Positions 9,458-15,103 of a DNA stretch of 20,526 bases are shown here, piece by piece. The stretch is from positions 1 through 20,526 of the IMG/VR virus record IMGVR_UViG_3300027686_000049; one strand, 5' to 3'. Position numbers and translations under genes: made by a program. The DNA comes from a virus. The notes beneath the pieces are model-generated. The model did no database searches and was not told the DNA's origin. It was given only the letters and a program-made list of their open reading frames with translations. How positions within the stretch are numbered: the stretch's first letter is position 1; every line of letters begins with the position of its first letter.

Positions 9458-10014
9458 TTAACGCCTCCCCCTCTTCTTTTTAGCTAGGTCTTGTGCTTCT
9501 TTTTCTTGTTTGTTCATCCAAACATAGAAGTCGACCCAGCCTTTAATTTCAAATGTTGTAAGTTGTAATACTTCTTCAACACTTTTTCCAAGATCCTTTG
9601 CTAGCTTGTAAAGAAATCGAATATCGGGAAGGTCTACTAGTTTCCCGAGATTTCTTCCTCTTCTGCAATGCCTGATTTCATGCTTGTTACTACACGCAAG
9701 ATAACGGCAGGATCTACTCTATTCATTAACGATAGTTTGTCACCCATATCAAATAGGGCCACTCCATCGATATCAACACATTTAATAATTAACTGTACAA
9801 CCAGTCCTTCAGTTGTTTTGCCAGCTTGTGTTAGTTCAATTACACGGGCTTCTTCAGCCATAGTGCTTGTTGTTTTATAATATACATCTTGATCCCATTC
9901 AGGAACATGTATAGGTCCTTGCAATCCACCAGCAATAATTGTTTCAAAATGTGCTGTTGCTCTTGCAATTAATCTGTTTTTCTCTGCTTTTCTAGCTTCT
10001 ACTTTAGTGTTCAT
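9458..10014 (-). CDS. Tail assembly chaperone, -1 frameshift fusion (gpGT-like)
   Basis: Reading starts at 10014 as in the shorter chaperone and slips back one base on the heptamer at 9640-9646 (G GGA AAC), then continues to a TAA at 9458-9460. The fusion is 185 residues: the 125 of the short form plus 60 more. The extension begins LVDLPDIRFLYKLAKDLGKS, contains FEIKGWVDFYVWMNKQEKE and ends in a basic tail (AKKKRGRR). Its stop codon touches the ATG of the tape measure, just where lambda gpT ends. In lambda the G and GT proteins bind the tape measure and recruit tube subunits; a minority of ribosomes shift, and the ratio of the two forms matters. The extension has no start codon or ribosome binding site of its own near the junction, which supports frameshifting over a separate gene. 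Confidence 0.87.
9637..10014 (-). CDS. Tail assembly chaperone, short form (gpG-like)
   Basis: This 125-residue protein is the unshifted product and ends in EEEEISGN at the TAG directly after the slippery heptamer. It lies between the tail tube region and the tape measure, the invariant site of tail chaperones in long-tailed phages. The sequence is mostly helical and has a core (VYYKTTSTMAEEARVIELTQ) like gpG-type chaperones, with an acidic C-terminus. Its ATG overlaps the stop of the upstream neck-protein gene by four bases (ATGA), implying coupled translation. It is not expected in the mature virion. The functional call rests mainly on position, size and the frameshift signal. Confidence 0.82.
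   Translation of the reverse strand: MNTKVEARKAEKNRLIARATAHFETIIAGGLQGPIHVPEWDQDVYYKTTSTMAEEARVIELTQAGKTTEGLVVQLIIKCVDIDGVALFDMGDKLSLMNRVDPAVILRVVTSMKSGIAEEEEISGN
9640..9646 (-). promoter_or_regulatory. Programmed -1 ribosomal frameshift site, G GGA AAC
   Basis: The minus strand reads TCG GGA AAC TAG in the frame of the short chaperone, giving a textbook X XXY YYZ heptamer (lambda uses G GGA AAG). The stop codon immediately follows, so a slip of one base reads through into 60 more codons. An inverted repeat CGGGAA/TTCCCG with an 11-nt spacer begins within the heptamer (arms at about 9642-9647 and 9625-9630 on the plus strand) and may form a hairpin in the mRNA. Confidence 0.88.
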
Positions 10015-10328
10015 CTTATACTTCTCCGTCTGGTTAGAACCTTATTCAAAGTAGGAACAACAATACCGTCGGGTGCTTTCTTAGAGGTTGGTCTCCCAAG
10101 TTCTCCATCAAGCAATCCTATATATTTGGCTTTGTTGTCTATCACCGTCTTGGTGTCTCCTAACTTATATTTCCCTACAGTACGCCATTGCCTTTGAGCA
10201 AAGCCTGTAAGGACAGGGGTTTTTGTTTTCGCAATAGTATTTATCTCTTGCAATACATCGTGAATAGTACGCTCAAGTGCCTTTTCAATATCTCTAAAGA
10301 TAGTTTTCGGGTTACTTGAGCGTACCAT
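10011..10328 (-). CDS. Neck / tail completion protein, HK97 gp10-like
   Basis: This 105-residue basic protein resembles the HK97 gp10 family: an N-terminal amphipathic helix (DIEKALERTIHDVLQEINTIAKT) followed by the hallmark TPVLTGFAQRQWR, and a later strand-rich segment (KYIGLLDGELGRP) in which the subunits usually pack. It would join the tail to the head-tail connector during assembly. It lies between the tail tube gene and the chaperone rather than before the tube gene, a small departure from HK97 order. An AAGGA ribosome binding site lies about 10 nt before the ATG, and the gene overlaps the next by four bases. It ends in RRRSIR, a strongly basic terminus. Confidence 0.68.
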   Translation of the reverse strand: MVRSSNPKTIFRDIEKALERTIHDVLQEINTIAKTKTPVLTGFAQRQWRTVGKYKLGDTKTVIDNKAKYIGLLDGELGRPTSKKAPDGIVVPTLNKVLTRRRSIR

Positions 10329-10339
10329 AATTTTAGTCC

Positions 10340-10780
10340 TTAGCTCGTTTTATCATAAGCTAAATCGCCAGTACCTTCAAATGACATTGAGTATTCTGTT
10401 ACTCCGTCAAATGACTGTGATCTAGATATGCTTGTTACGATTGCTGAACCTTTATACATTGCTAAGTTTGCAACGCTTAGGCCACCTGGATAAACTTCAA
10501 AGTCTATCTTGTCGCCGGCTTGTACTACTGGTGCAGTTGGTGAGTTGTCGTGGCCAATAGCCGCGTCATCAATGTCCCAATAGCCATCAACGGTTCCTGA
10601 AAAACCCTTGAAAGTTGCAACTATTTCTCTTGAAGCATCGCCCATTGATGTTGTATCAATAGTCTCTGATGTTTCTTCTAAAGAAAAAGCTGTTACATTT
10701 AGCATGTTATGAGTAGCACTTAGTGATGTACCAGTGTCTGATAATCGTACTATTCCATTTAAACCTAATGTTTCTGCCAT
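10340..10780 (-). CDS. Major tail tube protein
   Basis: This 146-residue protein has the composition and motif order of siphoviral tail tube subunits: an N-terminal strand (GLNGIVRLSDTG), then FSLEETSETIDTTSMGDASREIVATFKGF in pieces, YWDIDD, and a closing GVTEYSMSFEGTGDL, where the final strand of the tube barrel is usually found. The ETIDTTSMGD / EFEGTGDL pattern is common among TP901-1 and gene transfer agent tube proteins. The start has an excellent ribosome binding site (TTAGGAGAAT) 8 nt upstream. It would assemble as stacked hexamers around the tape measure. There is no extra Ig-like C-terminal domain. Confidence 0.85.
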   Translation of the reverse strand: MAETLGLNGIVRLSDTGTSLSATHNMLNVTAFSLEETSETIDTTSMGDASREIVATFKGFSGTVDGYWDIDDAAIGHDNSPTAPVVQAGDKIDFEVYPGGLSVANLAMYKGSAIVTSISRSQSFDGVTEYSMSFEGTGDLAYDKTS

Positions 10781-10823
10781 CTTATATTCTCCTAATAGCT
10801 TCTGTTACTTAGTGCAACAGTTG

Positions 10824-11249
10824 TTAAACATTACCACGGGTGTAATAATATTCAACAGTGTAGATTATTGCTGCCTGTCCATATGGTGCAGTTTCACCTA
10901 TTTCTCTAATAACGATTTCCGCCACACCGCTGTTAATAGCTTTATTTCCTAATGTTACATCTAGTGCAAGTTTCTCTTCAACCTTTTCCATAATAGTATT
11001 ACGACTTTGGTCTCTGTTGTTACTGTACACTACAATATTAAGAATAATATCCATTGTAGCTTTGCGTCTTATCTCATTACCATAACTTGAATCTTCGCGT
11101 CTTTCATTAGCACTTTCCACTAGTACATGTGGGTAACTTGTGACTGCTAATTCTGTCAACACTTTAGGTTCTCTAGTTACTGTTTTGACTTCAGTGATTG
11201 CATTTATCTGACTGACAATGTGTGCTGTAATGTCTTCTCGGATACTCAT
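10824..11249 (-). CDS. Tail terminator / minor tail protein, probable
   Basis: This 141-residue protein follows the connector gene with a TAATG overlap and precedes the tail tube gene, the usual site of the tail terminator that caps the tube. It has an N-terminal helix (REDITAHIVSQINAI), a strand-turn region (YPHVLVESANERRED), then MDIILNIVVYSNN and a C-terminal strand IIYTVEYYYTRGNV. Alternating strands around a long helix fit the lambda gpU-type fold, but I cannot assign a family with certainty. A role as a second connector or minor tail protein is possible. Confidence 0.5.
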   Translation of the reverse strand: MSIREDITAHIVSQINAITEVKTVTREPKVLTELAVTSYPHVLVESANERREDSSYGNEIRRKATMDIILNIVVYSNNRDQSRNTIMEKVEEKLALDVTLGNKAINSGVAEIVIREIGETAPYGQAAIIYTVEYYYTRGNV

Positions 11250-11698
11250 TATCTATAAACCCTATCTGCTCTTTGTCTATGTACTTCACCTTTAGATATA
11301 GTACCATCATCGTCCGCATCATATTCAACTCCTTGAGCCATTTCCATGTCCATCTCTTCGTTGAATCTTGATTTGTAAAATGTGATCATTTCTCTAAATG
11401 TGTCCCCACCGACTGTGAATGGTGATAGGGAAGGTAGGATATGAGTACTCAATGCACGAAATATAGTAGCTCTACGCCACTGTGCTTCGGTCAATAGAGA
11501 AGCATCGTATGCACTTCCTACAGCGGAACCAACCTGATTGTATCCCCCTGAATAAGTCTTGTTGTACCAATTTACTTCTAAATATCGTTTAACATCTTTT
11601 TCTGCTTCAGCTAAATCTGAAGTGAAATCAGTTATACCGTGATTTATAATAGTCGGTAAAACTTCAACTAGTTGTGCGTTTGTAGCAAATGCTGCCAT
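11249..11698 (-). CDS. Head-tail connector (gp6-like) with EF-hand loop
   Basis: This 149-residue protein directly follows the major capsid gene, where the first head-tail connector normally lies. It is largely helical: a segment DLAEAEKDVKRYLEVNWY (29-45) fits the opening helices of gp6-like adaptors, followed by EAQWRRATIFRALSTHIL and FREMITFYKSRFNEEM. Residues 127-138 read DADDDGTISKGE, which matches the canonical 12-residue EF-hand calcium loop at every key position (Asp at 1, 3 and 5, Gly6, Ile8, Glu12). Metal binding could stabilise the connector ring, as inference. The ATG has AGGAG upstream, and the stop overlaps the next start as TAATG. Confidence 0.68.
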   Translation of the reverse strand: MAAFATNAQLVEVLPTIINHGITDFTSDLAEAEKDVKRYLEVNWYNKTYSGGYNQVGSAVGSAYDASLLTEAQWRRATIFRALSTHILPSLSPFTVGGDTFREMITFYKSRFNEEMDMEMAQGVEYDADDDGTISKGEVHRQRADRVYR

Positions 11699-11724
11699 AT
11701 CCTATCTCCTATTTAATTATATGA

Positions 11725-12576
11725 TTACAGAGTTGCGTCTGAAGTCATCTTAACAATTTTAGTATTGTCTAAAAGTGCTGCACCAAAGGCTGCTGAAGCA
11801 ACAACTTCAAAGCCACGGATTGATTCGTCACGCTGTGTAGCAATACGAAGATCTCTCTTCATTACCATACCAATAGCTGCTGGATGGAATACTGCTGAAA
11901 TAGCGTCACCTGAACCGTCAACATCTACTGAAGCTGATTCAAAGATTTTAATTCCAGATACTGTACCTAAGAAGTAATCTCTTGCTGCTGTGTTAACTAG
12001 ATCATTTGCACTCGGGTTAGTACCTGAGTTCAATAGTGCTTTTTTAACATTAAACGCTGCTAATGGGTTTAGTACTGCTACTAGACCTTGCATAGGTACA
12101 CTTGCGTTACGCAATGTAGCTGCTGCTTTTAAGATGTGTTCAATTGTTAGTTCTGCACCTGCACCTGGACCAGTGTCAATTGAAGCGCCTGTAAATAGGT
12201 CAACAATAACTTCGTCCATAGCTTGAGCAACACCACCACCTAATACTGCGCCAGCATCTTGTGCTACTGCTAGTGGTGAAGATTCCATGATAATATCTTG
12301 AATAGTTGTCATAGAACCAAATTCTGCTGCTGTAATGTTTACGGCTGTTGCCGCAATGTTTTCGTTTGAAAGGTCAGCGCCAGCTGCTAGAGCTGTCATT
12401 GCTGCCGCTTTCGGCCATACTGGAACACTAGCTGTTAAGCCAGGTGTGCCTTGCATGTTGTAGATTGTTACTAAGTTTCTTAGTAATGCGTTCTCGTTCA
12501 TTGTAAACTGAGCTGCTTGAGTTACATTTTCAAATAGTTCACCAGCTGAGTTACCTGTGTCGATTTCGTTAGCCAT
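11725..12576 (-). CDS. Major capsid protein
   Basis: This 283-residue protein lies between the scaffold and connector genes. It is Ala-rich and lacks the long N-terminal delta domain of HK97 gp5, consistent with a separate scaffold. A central VIVDLFTGASIDTGPGAGAE segment, the helix TIEHILKAAATLRN, VAVLNPLAAFNVKKALLN and SGIKIFESASVDVDGSG follow the order of spine helix and P/A-domain strands in HK97-fold capsid proteins; the end (FHPAAIGMVMKRDLRIATQRDES and GFEVVASAAFGAALLDN, in pieces) is the typical C-terminal A-domain region. The ribosome binding site is AAGGAA. A strong call from position and pattern; I cannot say which phage group it is closest to. Confidence 0.85.
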   Translation of the reverse strand: MANEIDTGNSAGELFENVTQAAQFTMNENALLRNLVTIYNMQGTPGLTASVPVWPKAAAMTALAAGADLSNENIAATAVNITAAEFGSMTTIQDIIMESSPLAVAQDAGAVLGGGVAQAMDEVIVDLFTGASIDTGPGAGAELTIEHILKAAATLRNASVPMQGLVAVLNPLAAFNVKKALLNSGTNPSANDLVNTAARDYFLGTVSGIKIFESASVDVDGSGDAISAVFHPAAIGMVMKRDLRIATQRDESIRGFEVVASAAFGAALLDNTKIVKMTSDATL

Positions 12577-12611
12577 TTTATTTTTTCCTTATAAAAATGA
12601 CAATAACCAGA

Positions 12612-13307
12612 TTACTGATTATTGCTAAACTTTCTTGAATTACCAATTTTATGTTTCTGAGCGTAAATTGCTCTATGTTCCGGATTAGCCATATCAAGAT
12701 CGGATAATTTAACTTCTCTTGAAGTTGTATGAGTTGCATTTCCCGTTGCACCACTTCCTGATGGTTGTGCTGCTTTGAAATATGCGTTTTGAGACATAAA
12801 CTCTTGTACTGCTTGATCCAGTGTTACTGGTTCTGCTGTATTAGTGTCATATCTCTGATTGCCATCTGCGTCAATAACTTCCACTGTTCCGTTGTTATAA
12901 CGAACCTGTGCTTTAAGCAAGTTAGATACATGTTCAGGGTTAACTGCTTTATGCTTTGATGCTGCACTTAATAAGGCACCATCTACATGAACTTTTTCAA
13001 GTTGTGCTTGCATAGTAGCTAACTTAGAATCAGCGTCTGACTTTTGCTTATGAAGTAATTCTTCAAATTGCTCTTTTTTCATCATCTGTTGTTCTTTAGC
13101 TTGCTCAGCTGCGGACTTCAGATTATTATACTCTTCTAAGTCAATGTTCTCAAATTTACGCTCGACTTGTTTAAGTCTGTTAGCGATGATTCTATCAACA
13201 TCTTCTTGTTTGAAAAGTTTCTCAGCCTGGTTTGATTGTGTATCCTGAGTTTCTGTTGTTCCAGTATCAACAGCTTCAGTGTTTTCTATGATTTGTTTTT
13301 CGTCCAT
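12612..13307 (-). CDS. Capsid scaffolding protein
   Basis: This 231-residue, highly charged protein lies just upstream of the capsid gene. Residues about 30-105 (LFKQEDVDRIIANRLKQVE, then EEYNNLKSAAEQAKEQQ) form an uninterrupted predicted coiled coil, typical of scaffolds that build the procapsid. A compact domain with DGALLSAASKHKAVNPEHV follows, then a Gly/Ser/Thr linker (PSGSGATGNATHTTS) and a short basic tail (GNSRKFSNNQ) that could bind the capsid protein. No Ser-His-Asp protease signature is visible, so maturation cleavage in cis is not supported. The ribosome binding site is AAGGGAGA. The expected role is transient, with the protein absent from mature virions. Confidence 0.83.
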   Translation of the reverse strand: MDEKQIIENTEAVDTGTTETQDTQSNQAEKLFKQEDVDRIIANRLKQVERKFENIDLEEYNNLKSAAEQAKEQQMMKKEQFEELLHKQKSDADSKLATMQAQLEKVHVDGALLSAASKHKAVNPEHVSNLLKAQVRYNNGTVEVIDADGNQRYDTNTAEPVTLDQAVQEFMSQNAYFKAAQPSGSGATGNATHTTSREVKLSDLDMANPEHRAIYAQKHKIGNSRKFSNNQ

Positions 13308-13338
13308 ATTACGATTCTCCCTTGCAAGGATAATTATT

Positions 13339-13370
13339 AGGATATTGGGGGGTTGTCATCAACCTATCCT
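13339..13370 (-). other. Inter-gene hairpin between portal and scaffold
   Basis: The 73-nt gap between the portal stop and the scaffold start can fold as AGGATA/TATCCT (6 bp), a 6-nt bulge, and GGTTG/CAACC (5 bp) around a 4-nt loop. No U-run follows on either strand, so it is not a simple terminator. A 10-bp palindrome CCTTGCAAGG (13320-13329) overlaps the scaffold ribosome binding site. Possible roles are mRNA processing, stability or tuning scaffold translation; this is inference. Confidence 0.5.
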
Positions 13371-13380
13371 ATAAAGCTAT

Positions 13381-14847
13381 TTATGCCTTATACCCATTAC
13401 CATCATTTGGCAACGCTGGTATGTTCATATTAGCATGATCTTCAGCTATACCATCTAGTACACGCTGTAGATCTGATTCATCTTTGATCATCAATCTCGC
13501 AACTTCGTTATGCATGTAATGCACAAACCCATCATGTGGTACTGCTCCTAGTGCGGCAGTAATCAATGCTAGTTCCTGATGCTTGTCTCTTAGATCAAAC
13601 TTCTTTTCATATTCAATATGGAATTCATCTGTTGGTTCAACTCCTTGAAGATCAAACCACATGTTCCACATTTTCTTTTCTGCTGACTCTAATACACCAG
13701 CAGTATCTGCTAGTTTAGCGTTCAGCATTTCCTTTTCCACTTGTAGTGAAATTCCTGACTGGGCACCCTTCTTAGCTTTAATAGCTGTAAGGTGACTCAA
13801 TTCATCTATAGCATCTACTTTTTGTTCAATGCTTCTTAGTATGCCATCAACACTGGCACCTGTTGGTTGTAGCAAATAGGGCGCAGTATTAGTATCTTCT
13901 GGGATAGTAATAATAGCACCTGCTCCACCTGAAATTTCAGCAGCGGGTTCGGCCACAATACTTGGATGACTACTTAGTCTTATAGTGGCATACAATTCCG
14001 ATGACAAGTTGTATATTTCTCTTTGCAGATCACATACATCACCCACTGCACTTGTACCCACTCCCTTGTGGAAACTCTTATCTGTTTGTACATGTATAAA
14101 AGGAACATATCCAATAGGATTAGGATATTCTTCATAGTTCAATATTTTGCCATATTCCAGGCTCAAATTGTCTCTCTGTGAAGCAGGTTCACTAATTTGA
14201 TTTCCATCATAGTGGTGAGCTCCGCCTTTTGCTACTGTGTATACTTCTATCATATCAGGATGCCAACAACGAACTACATCATAATCTTCATATGACTCAT
14301 CAATTACTTTTACATAATCCAATGTTTTTTGTCCGTTAGTTTTCTTACTGTAACTCCAGTCTCTTACATTAGTAGGACTGTAAAGTGTTGAGTATGTTCT
14401 GATATCTTCTGCTATTTCTTGTGCTACTGTTTCTACTTGGTATGCTGGACGGTCCATGCCAATCCATGCTCCACCGTAAATAGTAACCATGTCGTTAACT
14501 TCTCTCATGAAGTCATCTAGTGTTGAATAGTCTAAATCTGCGTTACTTAAAAATTGCATTGCAAACGGGTTATCTACTAGTACACCCATAGTTCTTTTTG
14601 GTGGGTTCCTGAATAGAAAACTTCTGTATGCATCAACGATTTGACGCACATGATTTTGTAATGCTGTGTCTACTAGCCTTTGTTGGTATTGGTTACCAGG
14701 TGCTTGATCTTCTGCAATGTATTTGCGTAAGTATGCACCATCTCTATATTCTTCTGCACCCATGTAACTACGCATGTAGTAGTCCCAACGATACGCATAT
14801 TCTTGATATCCAGGGTGTATAGAACTTAATTGTTTTGATGTTTTCAT
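13381..14847 (-). CDS. Portal protein
   Basis: This 488-residue protein sits between the large terminase and the scaffold. The N-terminus (SIHPGYQEYAYRWDYYM) and the stretch RQIVDAYRSFLFRNPP, with MGVLVDNPFAMQFL after it, are characteristic of the DUF4055-type portals I know from marine and enterobacterial siphoviruses. A stem/clip region contains GVGTSAVGDVCDLQREIYNLSSELYA, and a later SGISLQVEKEMLNAKLADTAGVLESAEKKMW (in pieces) matches the tunnel-loop and long alpha-helix of portals. Twelve copies would form the vertex channel through which DNA is packaged and later ejected. The ribosome binding site GGAGG lies 9 nt upstream of the ATG. Length is normal for the family. Confidence 0.9.
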   Translation of the reverse strand: MKTSKQLSSIHPGYQEYAYRWDYYMRSYMGAEEYRDGAYLRKYIAEDQAPGNQYQQRLVDTALQNHVRQIVDAYRSFLFRNPPKRTMGVLVDNPFAMQFLSNADLDYSTLDDFMREVNDMVTIYGGAWIGMDRPAYQVETVAQEIAEDIRTYSTLYSPTNVRDWSYSKKTNGQKTLDYVKVIDESYEDYDVVRCWHPDMIEVYTVAKGGAHHYDGNQISEPASQRDNLSLEYGKILNYEEYPNPIGYVPFIHVQTDKSFHKGVGTSAVGDVCDLQREIYNLSSELYATIRLSSHPSIVAEPAAEISGGAGAIITIPEDTNTAPYLLQPTGASVDGILRSIEQKVDAIDELSHLTAIKAKKGAQSGISLQVEKEMLNAKLADTAGVLESAEKKMWNMWFDLQGVEPTDEFHIEYEKKFDLRDKHQELALITAALGAVPHDGFVHYMHNEVARLMIKDESDLQRVLDGIAEDHANMNIPALPNDGNGYKA

Positions 14848-14879
14848 CTATTTATTTCCTCCATTGAGTAAATTTAAAC

Positions 14880-14891
14880 TGTCCTAGGACA
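14880..14891. repeat. 12-bp perfect palindrome TGTCCTAGGACA
   Basis: A perfect dyad lies 33 bp upstream of the portal start codon, between the portal leader and the plus-strand small RNA promoter. It could be a protein-binding site or a chance palindrome. The rest of 14848-14978 has no convincing minus-strand promoter; it holds the portal ribosome binding site and imperfect repeats CATTA/TAATG (14904-14929). Confidence 0.45.
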
Positions 14892-14978
14892 TTGCCATAA
14901 GGCCATTAACTGAGCAATTGTTAACTAATGTTATTTATCATCTGAGAACCAACGCCTTATCCAGGAAACTTTAAAAGG

Positions 14979-15007
14979 TTGACAAGTGTAGAAAGTTGTT
15001 GTATAAT
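14979..15007 (+). promoter_or_regulatory. Perfect sigma-70 promoter, opposite strand to all genes
   Basis: TTGACA (14979-14984), a 17-bp spacer and TATAAT (15002-15007) match the sigma-70 consensus exactly. Transcription would start near 15014 and run into the short unit ending at the terminator at 15056-15099. No protein gene on the plus strand follows, and the flanking genes both lie on the minus strand. Confidence 0.9.
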
Positions 15008-15013
15008 ATAGTT

Positions 15014-15099
15014 AATGTTGAGTAACAGAGGTACATGCGACTGTATGTGCCAACTAACTCCTATATGGTTTCTCCTATGAAGCATATAGGAGTTTTTTT
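15014..15099 (+). ncRNA. Candidate phage small RNA (about 86 nt)
   Basis: A perfect promoter, about 86 transcribed bases and a strong intrinsic terminator make a self-contained plus-strand unit in the gap between portal and large terminase. The RNA would fold into hairpin 1 at 15030-15051 (9 bp including two G-U pairs, loop GACU) and the terminator hairpin at 15056-15094 (12 bp, 15-nt loop). The terminator loop holds UUUCUCCUAU (15069-15078), an anti-Shine-Dalgarno-like sequence complementary to several ribosome binding sites in this genome. The unit ends 4 nt before the stop codon of the large terminase, so it is barely antisense to it. An alternative is a leaderless 21-codon ORF (15015-15080, encoding MLSNRGTCDCMCQLTPIWFLL without the stop), which has no ribosome binding site and ends inside the terminator loop; I consider this less likely. 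I recognise no known RNA family. Confidence 0.72.
15056..15099 (+). terminator. Intrinsic terminator of the plus-strand small RNA
   Basis: A 12-bp perfect stem (AACTCCTATATG with CATATAGGAGTT) with a 15-nt loop is followed by a T-run (15093-15099, the first two T pairing in the stem). On the minus strand it has no T-run downstream, so the terminator is directional for the plus strand. Confidence 0.9.
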
Positions 15100-15103
15100 A
15101 TGG

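Noticed and set aside
9458-9636. Separate gene between the short chaperone and tape measure
   Set aside because: There is no start codon with ribosome binding site near the beginning of the open frame; the slippery heptamer explains its expression as a fusion.
13339-13370. Portal-scaffold hairpin as a transcription terminator
   Set aside because: Neither strand has a T-run after the stem, and the structural genes downstream need the same transcript.
15015-15080. Leaderless 21-codon peptide in the small RNA
   Set aside because: It has no ribosome binding site, ends inside the terminator loop, and the two hairpins explain the sequence better; kept only as an alternative.
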